Source: Lachnospiraceae bacterium (GTDB lineage Bacteria > Bacillota > Clostridia > Lachnospirales > Lachnospiraceae). Taken from it: a DNA stretch of 64,000 nucleotides. The stretch lies in contig JAEEIK010000133.1 in assembly GCA_016281335.1 (NCBI GenBank), positions 1 through 64,000 on the forward strand, written 5' to 3'. A model generated the notes under the pieces. That model did not search any database, was not told where the DNA came from, and worked only from the letters and a program-made list of their open reading frames with translations. Numbering within the stretch: position 1 is the stretch's first letter; the number at the start of each line of letters is the position of its first letter. Both the position numbers and the translations under genes were made by a program. Positions 45,752 through 55,348 of the stretch are shown in pieces.

Positions 45752-46678
45752 ATGACAATAGATGAATTTGCAACAAAAGTAAAGAATGCCCTTAAGGATG
45801 AGGGAGAGGAAAGGGAGATCAGGATAAGTAAGGTTTTGAAGAATAACGGAATATGTCTGACCGGTATAAGCATACCGGATGATGAACATGATATGACTCC
45901 CACGGTATATCTTGATGATTTTTTATACGAATATGAAGAAGGAACTCCTTTTGCCGATGTTTTCAGGCAGATAAAGCGGATGACGGAATACAGGGATGAG
46001 AGCATAAGCTTTGATCTGAAGGCCTTTATTGCTTTCGGAACGGCGAAGGAGAGGATAGTGTATAAGCTGATAAATGCCGGGATGAACAGGGAACTTCTGA
46101 AGGAAGTGCCGCATGAGATGTACCTGGATATGGCGATGGTGTTTTATTATGTGCTGAGTGACTGTGGGGAGAAGCAGGCATCCATACTGATATACAACGG
46201 ACATATGGAAGGCTGGGGGGTGGATGAACCCACACTGGCGGCTTATGCAAGAAAGAATACTCCCGTACTCCTTCCGGGAAAGATATCAGACATGAAGGAG
46301 CTGATCATGAACCTGCTGCCGGAGGAAGCAATAGGCCCGGCAGTTTTAAGAGAAGAAAATGAGCTTATGTATGTGTTGACAAATGAGAGAAAATACTTCG
46401 GAGCTGCCTGCATGATGTATGAGAACATGCTACAGGATATAGCCGACAGGCTTGATGCAGACATTTATATCCTGCCTTCGTCGGTACATGAGGTGATCAT
46501 CATAAGGGATACCGGTGAAGATGATATAGCTGCACTTATCAGTATGGTATGTGAGGTGAATGACAGTCAGGTGGCAGCTGAAGAGATACTCAGTTACAGT
46601 GTTTACAGATATGAGCGGAAAAGCGCTCAAATAGCAGTATTTAACAGGGAAAACACCCTTTCTGCAGCATGCTGCTGA
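45752..46678 (+). CDS. DUF5688-type protein
   Basis: MTIDEFATKVKNALKDEG..NNGICLTGISI; AAITFGTAKERIVYKLINAGMN-like pattern. Confidence 0.6.
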   Translation: MTIDEFATKVKNALKDEGEEREIRISKVLKNNGICLTGISIPDDEHDMTPTVYLDDFLYEYEEGTPFADVFRQIKRMTEYRDESISFDLKAFIAFGTAKERIVYKLINAGMNRELLKEVPHEMYLDMAMVFYYVLSDCGEKQASILIYNGHMEGWGVDEPTLAAYARKNTPVLLPGKISDMKELIMNLLPEEAIGPAVLREENELMYVLTNERKYFGAACMMYENMLQDIADRLDADIYILPSSVHEVIIIRDTGEDDIAALISMVCEVNDSQVAAEEILSYSVYRYERKSAQIAVFNRENTLSAACC

Positions 46679-46722
46679 TACTGGACAAATAGTATCACTT
46701 GTGCTAATATATATCGGTGTGT

Positions 46723-46794
46723 GCACCCGTAGTCTAATGGATAGGACGAAGGCCTCCGACGCCTTTAATGCAGGTTCGATTCCTGTCGGGTGTA
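46723..46794 (+). tRNA. tRNA-Arg(CCG)
   Basis: gcacccg...ctCCGac...ggttcgattcc...cgggtgt+a; anticodon loop CTCCGAC, no encoded CCA. Confidence 0.93.
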
Positions 46795-46826
46795 TTACCG
46801 ATATTAAGAAAAAAGGTTCTGTTTTC

Positions 46827-48521
46827 ATGGCTAAAAGAAGAAGGAAAAAAACGAATACTGCCGTTAAGGATGTAAAGAGCATCATCAATTCAGCTTTTGA
46901 TGACAGCGCTTTGGAAGCTTCTGCAGATAATGAAGAAGATAAAGCCGAAGAAAATACGTCAGATGCTGAAAAGAGCATTGAAATTGTCGAAACAGCCGAA
47001 ATGGATATTTCCGAAGATATTACCGAAGAAAACAGCGGTGATCTAAAGGCAGTTGATGAAGAGATAAACGACAGCACGGAAGAGTTTTCTGATGAAGATA
47101 TAGAGATGCTTACGGATGAGGAAGACGAAGAGTCTTCCATGTTCATGACGGTCGATGAGGAGCTCAAGAGAGAAAAAGCGGCCAGGGAAAACAGAGATAA
47201 AAGAAATACGAAAGCCAAAAAGATCGTAAATAAAAGAAGCGCAAGCTCGGATCTTGGGGTGTACGTTAAGGATATATTCTATGCGATAGGTGAGTGGATA
47301 TCAGAGAACAGAGTCAAGATCTGCCGTTTTCTTGTGGTCCTGATCTTATGCTTTATAGCCTTTTTTGCCATAAGAGGAATGAATAAAGCAAGACAGAGAC
47401 AACAGACAGAGGATGGAGCTGTGGATCTGGATGCTCTTTCGAAAGATGTGATCCCGATTCCGGTTGATGCCATGAAGAAGGATGCATATCCCGAGCTTAA
47501 TGAGCTGGTTAAGAATTATTTTACAGCCATGCAGGATAACGATCTGTATACCTATACACAGTTGAGAAGCCAGACCGATGCATTGGAGGAGGCCAAACTC
47601 GGAGCCAAGAGTGAATATATAGAATCTTATGACAATATCTGCTGCTATACCAAGGCAGGGCCCTATACCGATTCGTATATGGTATATGTCACATATGATC
47701 TGAAACTTAAGGATTGGGACAAGACTGCACCGGCGCTGGTCACGCTGGTCGTGTGTACCAAGGAATCCGGTGAACTGTATGTATACAGCGGCAGTTTTGA
47801 AGAGAACGTTGCTGAATACATCAAGGGTATTACCAGCCAGGAAGATGTTGTGGAACTGTACAACAGCGTTGAACAGGAATATAAGGAAGTGGTGGAAGCC
47901 GATCCGGCATTCAGAGAATATATGTCAGCGCTTAACCAGCTGATCAAAGACGGTGTGGGCGAGAGAGTGGCTGCAGCCAGAGAGCAGGCAGCTGCCGAGG
48001 AGCCTGACGAGGAAAATCAGGATGAGGGAGAGGGAAGCAGTGAGACTGCTGCTGAAGAGACTCCCGAAGACGGCCAGAATGCCGAGGAAACTCCGACAGA
48101 ACCGGAGAAACCCAAGGAGATCATAGTAGAGGCTACCACAAATGTGAATGTGCGTTCTTCCGACAGCGAGAATGCAGATAAACTGGGAAGAGTGACCGAA
48201 GGAACACAGCTCACCTGTGAAGAACAGCTGCAGAACGGCTGGAGCAGGGTGCAATATGAGGGTAAGACCGCATATATCAAGACGGAATTCCTGAAGGTAA
48301 TAGGAGCTAATGCAGAGGACGCAAGCAACCTTAAGGTGATCGGCAGCGTCAAGGCCAAGGAGAATGTAAATGTCCGTGTTTCTGCTGAGGCTGACGGAGA
48401 AAAGCTGGGAGTCGTAAACGAGGGTGACAAGCTGGAAGTGCTCGAGAATGACAAGGACGGCTGGACAAAGGTCAAGTACAAGGGCAAAGTCGGATACGTA
48501 AAGACCGAATACGTGAAATAG
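46827..48521 (+). CDS. Membrane-anchored protein with two C-terminal bacterial SH3 domains
   Basis: MAKRRRKKTNTAV; TM FLVVLILCFIAFFAI; VEATTNVNVRSSDSENADKLGRVTEGTQ and VKAKENVNVRVSAEADGEKLGVVNEGD. Confidence 0.85.
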   Translation: MAKRRRKKTNTAVKDVKSIINSAFDDSALEASADNEEDKAEENTSDAEKSIEIVETAEMDISEDITEENSGDLKAVDEEINDSTEEFSDEDIEMLTDEEDEESSMFMTVDEELKREKAARENRDKRNTKAKKIVNKRSASSDLGVYVKDIFYAIGEWISENRVKICRFLVVLILCFIAFFAIRGMNKARQRQQTEDGAVDLDALSKDVIPIPVDAMKKDAYPELNELVKNYFTAMQDNDLYTYTQLRSQTDALEEAKLGAKSEYIESYDNICCYTKAGPYTDSYMVYVTYDLKLKDWDKTAPALVTLVVCTKESGELYVYSGSFEENVAEYIKGITSQEDVVELYNSVEQEYKEVVEADPAFREYMSALNQLIKDGVGERVAAAREQAAAEEPDEENQDEGEGSSETAAEETPEDGQNAEETPTEPEKPKEIIVEATTNVNVRSSDSENADKLGRVTEGTQLTCEEQLQNGWSRVQYEGKTAYIKTEFLKVIGANAEDASNLKVIGSVKAKENVNVRVSAEADGEKLGVVNEGDKLEVLENDKDGWTKVKYKGKVGYVKTEYVK

Positions 48522-48522
48522 T

Positions 48523-49425
48523 TTAAGGCAGTTCTTTGAAACGCTTATTCAGATAATCAAGAAGCTTTTGCGGACGCAGATAGTAGAGGATACTGTCGCG
48601 TCCGTTTTTATTTATGAATTCTTCGGTTGAATCATAGCCGTTAGATTCAGCCATTTCTTTGATATCATCTTCGCTGACATCGCCGACTGTATCACACAAT
48701 ACGGCTTCAGTCATTTCAAGATCACAGATGACACGGTAGGAAGACCGGATAAGTTCTTTGGTAAATTCATCTGTTGTATATCCGTTGTCAGCCAGATAAG
48801 CTTTAAGTGACTGAGAGCACATATCGGCATATTCAATATCACGCTCCAACTGTTCGCTATAATATTTACGGACTCTGGATTCGTCAACATCAAATACGGC
48901 AAAACCGTTGTATATCCAGCTTTTGAATTTCTCTATAGGGAGATATTCTTCCTTAAGATATTCTTTGTAAGCATCTGCGCTGTCATATTCGCCCAGGGAT
49001 ATGTCTGCCACGGTTTCGTCGCTTAAGTCGGAGCAGTTTTCATTAATATACTGTGCCAGTTCTTCGTCATTAACGGTGATGGCTTCCCTGACCAGCTTAT
49101 CATCGCGATAATTATTGATATATACCGATGAGCCGGCTGAGGTTTTAAAGTATATCATGGAACCGTCAGCCAGAGCGGCTTCGCAGTCAGATCTGTAGAG
49201 GCCGTTGAAGGAAACGGTATCCGGCAGCGAAGGAATCAGCATCCGGATCTGTTCGTTTTCGCTCTCAATGCTCTCGGGGGTATTGGCTTCCTCGGTTTCG
49301 GCGGGGGGATTATTTTTTTTATCCCTGATGGAAGCGTATATCAGTACAAATAAAACAAAGGCCACGGCAAGCGCGGCAATGATGATCTTTATCAGAGTTG
49401 TTTTTTTGGTATTACTTTCATTCAT
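48523..49425 (-). CDS. Membrane-anchored protein with trigger-factor C-terminal-like helical domain
   Basis: MNESNTKKTTLIKIIIAALAVAFVLFVLIYAS TM; YIEYADMCSQSLKAYLADNGYTTDEFTKELI-like segment; start 2 nt after tRNA-Leu. Confidence 0.6.
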   Translation of the reverse strand: MNESNTKKTTLIKIIIAALAVAFVLFVLIYASIRDKKNNPPAETEEANTPESIESENEQIRMLIPSLPDTVSFNGLYRSDCEAALADGSMIYFKTSAGSSVYINNYRDDKLVREAITVNDEELAQYINENCSDLSDETVADISLGEYDSADAYKEYLKEEYLPIEKFKSWIYNGFAVFDVDESRVRKYYSEQLERDIEYADMCSQSLKAYLADNGYTTDEFTKELIRSSYRVICDLEMTEAVLCDTVGDVSEDDIKEMAESNGYDSTEEFINKNGRDSILYYLRPQKLLDYLNKRFKELP

Positions 49426-49427
49426 AA

Positions 49428-49510
49428 TGCCGGCGGTGGGACTTGAACCCACACGTGGTTGCCCACAACAGATTTTGAGTCTGCCTCGTCTGCCATTCCG
49501 ACACGCCGGC
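49428..49510 (-). tRNA. tRNA-Leu(CAA)
   Basis: Reverse complement gccggcgtgtcggaatggcagacgaggcagactCAAaatctgttgtgggcaaccacgtgtgggttcaagtcccaccgccggca; long variable arm. Confidence 0.93.
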
Positions 49511-49653
49511 TATTCAACTCGACAATTATAGCATGGATAACAGTGCTTTGACAAGAACTTTATCGTAGTGACGGTGAAGCCTTTACATCCTGAATGCTCC
49601 TTGTTATAATTCCGTTGCCGTATCTGAAAAATCCATACAAGGAGATAAAGAGC

Positions 49654-50838
49654 ATGTTAAAAAAGAAGAGCAATACATCCCCGGTGATCGTCGTAGCCGC
49701 GGTGGCAGTACTTCTGATCGCGGTGGGTGTTCTGATCTTTGTAATGCCGAGTTCGTCGGCAAAGAAATATGAAAAGCAGTTAAAACTGGCGGCGCGCTAT
49801 CTGGACGAACTGGATTATGATAAGGCCATCGCAGCCTATAAGGCTGCCATCGATATCGACCCGAAATCAGAGGACGCATACCTGGGCATGGCGGAAGCCT
49901 ATGTTGAAAAAGGCGAGCTGCAGGCAGCCGTTGATATTTTGAAGGAAGGTCTTAAGAAGACCGGGAGTGAGGCGATGGAAGAACGCCTTGCGGAACTGGA
50001 ACTGAAGCTCGCGGAGGAGCAGGCGAAGCTCACAACGCCGACCCCGACGCCGGAACCGGCGGGGATAGGAGAGGTGAACTGGAGCGGCGGAGACTGGACG
50101 GACCGCGATGATGTGATGCCTCATATGAATGACGAAGGCTATATGGTCTTCGGTGCCTATGAACAGGACGGAGATGAGAGCAACGGTCCGGAACCCATCG
50201 AGTGGGAGATCCTGGAAGAAAACGGAAACGGAATATTCCTGGTGAGTCGTTATGTTCTGGATGGACAGCCCTACAATACGGAGCGGACAGACGTGACCTG
50301 GGAGAGATGCACACTCCGCAGCTGGCTGAATGATGAATTCCTGAACAAAGCGTTTACGAAAAGGGAACAGGAACAGATCAGGATCACGGAAGTGGCGAAT
50401 CCGGATAATCCTGAATCTGTGGCACCCGATGGAAACAGTACAAGAGACCGGATCTTCCTGCTCAGTATGGCGGAAGTCCTATCCAAATACAGCTATAACA
50501 GCTGGTATGAAACCGAGGGTTTCTGTGAGGAGCTGATCATTCCGCCAACAGTGTACGCAAACCAGCAGGAAGTACACAGCACTGTAATAGACGAAGGCTA
50601 TTACAATGGTACAAAATATGGATTTAGAGATATGGTTGGTTTGGCATCTCAGAATTATAGCCGTGACTGTATCGGGCGCGAGGGTGCGTGGTGGTGGCTT
50701 CGTTCGCCCGGCGACAGTTCCATTACTGCGTGCTATGTCGCCGAATATGGCTTCACGGGCGCAACATTTTTCTACAACGGCATACTCGTGGATTACAAAT
50801 ATTGTGGCCTGCGTCCCGCTTTATATATAGAGCAGTGA
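49654..50838 (+). CDS. TM-anchored TPR protein with C-terminal DUF6273-type (C-type-lectin-like) domain
   Basis: TPR YLDELDYDKAIAAYKAAIDIDPKSEDAYLGMAEAYVEKGELQAAVDILKEGLK; WWWLRSPGDSSITACYVAEYGFTGATFFYNGILVDYKYCGLRPALYI. Confidence 0.8.
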   Translation: MLKKKSNTSPVIVVAAVAVLLIAVGVLIFVMPSSSAKKYEKQLKLAARYLDELDYDKAIAAYKAAIDIDPKSEDAYLGMAEAYVEKGELQAAVDILKEGLKKTGSEAMEERLAELELKLAEEQAKLTTPTPTPEPAGIGEVNWSGGDWTDRDDVMPHMNDEGYMVFGAYEQDGDESNGPEPIEWEILEENGNGIFLVSRYVLDGQPYNTERTDVTWERCTLRSWLNDEFLNKAFTKREQEQIRITEVANPDNPESVAPDGNSTRDRIFLLSMAEVLSKYSYNSWYETEGFCEELIIPPTVYANQQEVHSTVIDEGYYNGTKYGFRDMVGLASQNYSRDCIGREGAWWWLRSPGDSSITACYVAEYGFTGATFFYNGILVDYKYCGLRPALYIEQ

Positions 50839-50906
50839 CGCCGGGGAATAGTTTTATCCGTGGGGCTGTGGTATAATGAGCGGGAATATTAACGGAGGTG
50901 TGTTTT

Positions 50907-53639
50907 ATGGCCGGAAAACTGGTATTGATCGATGGACACAGTATATTGAACAGGGCTTTTTACGGCCTGCCGGATCTGACCAACAGCGAAGGTAAACATA
51001 CGGGAGCCGTACTGGGTTTTCTGAACATAATGTTCCGGATAATAGAAGAGGAAAAGCCGGATCATATGATGGTTGCTTTTGACGAACATGCTCCGACTTT
51101 CAGACATGAGATGTATAAGGAGTATAAGGGAACCAGGAAGCCTATGCCTGAAGAACTCAGGGAGCAGGTACCGCTGATGCGGGAGATGCTTACTGCCATG
51201 AAGATAAAAATCCTGTCTATCCCGGGGCTTGAGGCTGATGATATCCTCGGGACCGCGGCTAAGCGGGCAGAGGAAGCAGGCAGCGAAGTGGCGCTCATTT
51301 CGGGCGACAGGGATCTGCTGCAGATAGCCGGCAAGCATATAAAGATAAGGATACCAAAGACAAAGCGCGGCGGGACCGAGGTGGAGGATTATCTTGAGGA
51401 TGACGTGAAAGCTGCCTACGGTCTGACACCGTCCCAGTTCATTGAACTGAAGGCGCTTATGGGAGATACTGCGGATAATATCCCGGGTGTACCGAAGATC
51501 GGTGAGAAGACTGCCCTGGCATTGATGCAGGAATACGGATCCATAGATAATATCTATATACATTTAGAAGAAATATCAAAGAATGCCATAAGGGAGAGTC
51601 TGCGTGAAAACAGGGAACTTGCGGATCTGAGCCTTAAGCTTGCCACGATAAACACAAACTGCGATCTTGGTATTGATCTGGAAAGTGATACCGTATATCC
51701 CGATCCCTATACCCCGGAAGCATACGAACTGTGCAAGAGACTGGATTTCAGATCGCTGCTCGGACGTTTTGACAGGAAAGCGGCAGCCGTGACATCAACA
51801 AAGGAATACCGATACAGTATCGTCGATGAAGGCAGCTTCGGTCAAAGTATTGCTGATGCGGAGACTGTTGCGCTTATGCTATATCCGCTTGAAGGAGACA
51901 GGTTTATTGCAGCGCTCGGAACGGGAGAGGATACAGCAGCCATAACGGAATTCACATACGGTTCATCTGTCTGTGAAGCAGTCAGACGGGCGCAGCTTGA
52001 AGGTAAGACTCTGATCTGCAGTGAAGTGAAGAGGCTCTACGCATTATCAGGAGGAAAGACTGCAGAACCTCTCAGCATGGTAAGCGGTGAGCAGATGAGC
52101 TTTGAACAGCTGTTTGCTCCCGAGGATAATAATGACAGTGAGTTTACGCCTGTAACTTCGACGGAAGCAGCAAAGAACCTAAGGGATGTACTGATAGAAG
52201 CCTATCTTTTGGATCCGCTTAAGAGTGATACACAGATAACGGATATGATAAAGAAGTATCTGGGAGGCAATCCCGATGCTTATGAGACTCTTTTCGGAAA
52301 GAAGAATTATGAGCAGGCTTATGCTTCCGATAAAGAAAAGTTCCTTAAGTATATAACTATGGAAGCTGCCTCGCTTAATGAACTGGACAGGGTGATGAGC
52401 GGAGAACTTAAGGATAAAGGTATGGAGAAGCTTTTTACCGAGATGGAAATGCCTTTGTCCTATGTGCTCTACTGTATGGAAAGAGAAGGCATACAGGCTT
52501 CTTCCAAGGCTCTGAAGGAATATGGGGAGGAGCTGAAGACCAGACTGGACGAGCTGGAAAAGAAGATTTATGAGGCTGCCGGTGAGGAATTCAACATCAA
52601 TTCTCCCAAGCAGCTGGCTGTGATACTTTTTGAAAAAATGGGACTGCAGGGCGGAAAGAAGACAAAGACAGGATATTCCACTTCTGCTGATGTCTTGGAA
52701 AAGCTGGCAGCCGATGTGCCTTTTGTCAGGAATATATTGGAATACAGGACCTATGCAAAACTGAAGTCCACTTATGCGGACGGTCTGGACGGCTTTATCG
52801 CGGCTGACGGCAGGATACATACCAAGTTTAACCAGACTGTGACAGCGACGGGGCGTTTAAGCTCCACGGATCCGAATCTTCAGAATATACCCATGAGGAC
52901 AGAGCTGGGACGTCGTATCAGAAAGGTCTTTACACCCAAAGAAGGCTGTATTTTTGCAGACGCGGATTATTCACAGATAGAGCTGCGCATACTGGCTTCA
53001 CTTGCCGGTGATGAAGGCCTTATCGAAGCATATAAGGAAGGCAGGGACATACACAGGATAACGGCATCAAAGGTTTTCGGTGTTCCTTTTGAGGAAGTGA
53101 CCGATCTGCAGCGTCGCAATGCGAAAGCGGTCAATTTCGGAATTGTTTACGGTATATCTTCTTTCGGGCTTTCTCAGGACCTGTCCATCAGCAGAGGGGA
53201 AGCCAAGGAGTACATAGAGCAGTATTTTATGACCTATCCGGGTATAAAGGCTTATCTGGACCGCGTAAAAGAAGAGGCAAAAGAAAAAGGCTATTCGGTA
53301 ACTTATTTCGGACGGCGAAGACCCATCCCGGAGCTTACTTCCTCCAATTTCATGCAGAGACAGTTCGGGGAGAGAGTGGCTATGAATGCTCCGGTGCAGG
53401 GGACGGCTGCAGATATAATGAAGATCGCCATGATCCATGTCTTTGACCGTATAGTTAAGGAAGGGCTTAAGTCGAGACTGCTTTTACAGATACATGATGA
53501 ACTGCTGATAGAGACCTATACTGAGGAAAAGGATGCGGTGATACGCATACTTTCCGAAGAGATGAAGAAGGCCGCAGACTTGCCGGTGGAATTGGAAACG
53601 GATGTACATACCGGAAGTGACTGGTACGAGGCTAAGTGA
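50907..53639 (+). CDS. polA: DNA polymerase I
   Basis: LVLIDGHSILNRAFYG 5'-3' exo; DADYSQIELRILASLAGDEGLIEAYKEGRDIH polymerase motif. Confidence 0.97.
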   Translation: MAGKLVLIDGHSILNRAFYGLPDLTNSEGKHTGAVLGFLNIMFRIIEEEKPDHMMVAFDEHAPTFRHEMYKEYKGTRKPMPEELREQVPLMREMLTAMKIKILSIPGLEADDILGTAAKRAEEAGSEVALISGDRDLLQIAGKHIKIRIPKTKRGGTEVEDYLEDDVKAAYGLTPSQFIELKALMGDTADNIPGVPKIGEKTALALMQEYGSIDNIYIHLEEISKNAIRESLRENRELADLSLKLATINTNCDLGIDLESDTVYPDPYTPEAYELCKRLDFRSLLGRFDRKAAAVTSTKEYRYSIVDEGSFGQSIADAETVALMLYPLEGDRFIAALGTGEDTAAITEFTYGSSVCEAVRRAQLEGKTLICSEVKRLYALSGGKTAEPLSMVSGEQMSFEQLFAPEDNNDSEFTPVTSTEAAKNLRDVLIEAYLLDPLKSDTQITDMIKKYLGGNPDAYETLFGKKNYEQAYASDKEKFLKYITMEAASLNELDRVMSGELKDKGMEKLFTEMEMPLSYVLYCMEREGIQASSKALKEYGEELKTRLDELEKKIYEAAGEEFNINSPKQLAVILFEKMGLQGGKKTKTGYSTSADVLEKLAADVPFVRNILEYRTYAKLKSTYADGLDGFIAADGRIHTKFNQTVTATGRLSSTDPNLQNIPMRTELGRRIRKVFTPKEGCIFADADYSQIELRILASLAGDEGLIEAYKEGRDIHRITASKVFGVPFEEVTDLQRRNAKAVNFGIVYGISSFGLSQDLSISRGEAKEYIEQYFMTYPGIKAYLDRVKEEAKEKGYSVTYFGRRRPIPELTSSNFMQRQFGERVAMNAPVQGTAADIMKIAMIHVFDRIVKEGLKSRLLLQIHDELLIETYTEEKDAVIRILSEEMKKAADLPVELETDVHTGSDWYEAK

Positions 53640-54244
53640 TGAAGAGCATAGGGATAACGGGAGGAGTAGGCGCCGGGAAAAGCCTGGTACTGGATTACCT
53701 CAAAGAGAAATATAATGCGTATATCATAGTCGCAGATAAACTGGCCCACGAGCTGGAACAGCCGGGGGAAGCCTGTTATATGGCACTTGTTGACACTTTC
53801 GGTGAGAATATACTTGACGAAAACGCTTATATTGATAAAATAAAGTTTGCTGCCATGATCTTTTCGGATGCCAAAGCGCTTGAAAAGACCAATGCGATAA
53901 TACATCCTGCCGTCAAGGAAGAGATCCTGAAAAGGATGGACCTTGAGGAAAAAGCCGGAACGGAACTGTTCGTAGTGGAAGCCGCGCTGCTCATTGAAGA
54001 GGGCTATGATAAGATCCTCTCGGAGCTATGGTATATCCACACAAAAAGCAGTATCCGTCGTAAGAGGTTAAAAGAGAGCAGGGGGTATAGTGACGAAAAG
54101 ATCGACGGCATTATGAAAAAGCAAAAAAGCGAAGAAGAATTCAGACGATATTGCAGACGTGTAATAGATAACAGCGAAGATACTGAATCTACCTACGCTC
54201 AGATAGACAGAATAATGGAAGAGATCTTTTCTTCCGGTATTTGA
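53639..54244 (+). CDS. coaE: Dephospho-CoA kinase
   Basis: SIGITGGVGAGKSLVLDYLKEKYNA..VADKLAHELEQPG. Confidence 0.95.
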   Translation: MKSIGITGGVGAGKSLVLDYLKEKYNAYIIVADKLAHELEQPGEACYMALVDTFGENILDENAYIDKIKFAAMIFSDAKALEKTNAIIHPAVKEEILKRMDLEEKAGTELFVVEAALLIEEGYDKILSELWYIHTKSSIRRKRLKESRGYSDEKIDGIMKKQKSEEEFRRYCRRVIDNSEDTESTYAQIDRIMEEIFSSGI

Positions 54245-54259
54245 ATTGGAGGTAGAAGT

Positions 54260-55348
54260 ATGAACAAAGTCAAAGCATTTCTCAAGAAAAAAGATATTGA
54301 GATCTCACTCAAAAGGTACGGAGTGGATGCCCTCGGCGCTATGGCCCAGGGTTTATTCTGCTCGCTTCTTATCGGAACCATAATCAACACCATAGGAACA
54401 CAGTTTAAGATCGGCTTTCTTATGGAGCCGGTAGCAACGGTTTCGGGGATCGAGTATACCGTAGGCGGTCTGGCAAGCGCGATGAGCGGTCCGGCAATGG
54501 CGGCAGCCATAGCTTATGCTCTTAAGTGTCCGCCTCTTGTATTATTCTCCATGATCTCCGTGGGTTTTGCTTCTAACGCGCTTGGCGGAGCAGGCGGCCC
54601 TCTGGCAGTTCTTATCGTTGCGATCATCGCATCCGAATTCGGAAAGGCCGTATCAAAGGAGACCAAGGTTGATATACTGGTAACTCCTCTGGTGACCATA
54701 GGCATAGGTGTATTGCTTTCCGCACTGATAGCTCCGGGACTCGGCAAGATAGCCATGAAGACCGGTGACCTGATCATGTGGGCAACAAATCAGCAGCCCT
54801 TTATCATGGGCATACTTGTTTCGGTACTTGTAGGCGTGGCTCTGACCTTGCCTATTTCTTCTGCGGCAATCTGCGCAGCTCTGGGACTGACAGGACTGGC
54901 AGGCGGCGCGGCTGTTGCCGGCTGCAGTGCGCAGATGATAGGCTTTGCGGTGATCTCTTTCAAAGAAAACAAATGGGGCGGCCTGGTATCTCAGGGTATA
55001 GGAACATCGATGCTTCAGATGGGAAATATAGTTAAGAATCCGAGGATATGGATCGCGCCTACCGTGGCAGCGGCCATTACAGGTCCAATAGCTACCTGTT
55101 TATTCAAGCTGGAGATGAACGGCGCTCCCGTTTCTTCCGGTATGGGTACCTGCGGACTCGTCGGACAGATCGGTGTATACTCCGGCTGGGTCAAGGATGT
55201 TGCGGAAGGCAGCAAAGCTGCTATCACGGCATCCGATTGGATAGGGCTGGTGCTTATATCTATCATCCTGCCGGCAGTGCTTTCGCTTATCATTAATGCA
55301 GGGCTCAAGAAGATAGGCTGGGTTAAAGAAGGAGATATGAAACTGTGA
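54260..55348 (+). CDS. PTS EIIC_2-type membrane transporter
   Basis: Multi-TM, Gly/Ala rich; YTVGGLASAMSGPAMAAAIAYALKCPPLVLFSMISVGFASNALGGAGGP. Confidence 0.75.
   Translation: MNKVKAFLKKKDIEISLKRYGVDALGAMAQGLFCSLLIGTIINTIGTQFKIGFLMEPVATVSGIEYTVGGLASAMSGPAMAAAIAYALKCPPLVLFSMISVGFASNALGGAGGPLAVLIVAIIASEFGKAVSKETKVDILVTPLVTIGIGVLLSALIAPGLGKIAMKTGDLIMWATNQQPFIMGILVSVLVGVALTLPISSAAICAALGLTGLAGGAAVAGCSAQMIGFAVISFKENKWGGLVSQGIGTSMLQMGNIVKNPRIWIAPTVAAAITGPIATCLFKLEMNGAPVSSGMGTCGLVGQIGVYSGWVKDVAEGSKAAITASDWIGLVLISIILPAVLSLIINAGLKKIGWVKEGDMKL

Noticed and set aside
46701-46826. ORF-track N-terminal extension GVCTRSLMDRTKASDAFNAGSIPVGC on the SH3 protein
   Set aside because: It is the translation of the tRNA-Arg gene; the true start is MAKRRRKK at 46827.
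46430-47218. 262-aa minus-strand ORF (contains HPTGIEPALKASEAFVLSIRLRVH)
   Set aside because: Antisense of the tRNA-Arg and of coding sequence; a familiar spurious tRNA-derived translation.
49205-49531. 108-aa plus-strand ORF ending GLEPTRGCPQQILSLPRLPFRHAG
   Set aside because: Translation across the antisense of tRNA-Leu and of the minus-strand CDS; spurious.
50690-50820. Diversity-generating retroelement variable region
   Set aside because: No reverse transcriptase or template repeat in the window; kept only as a low-interest lead.
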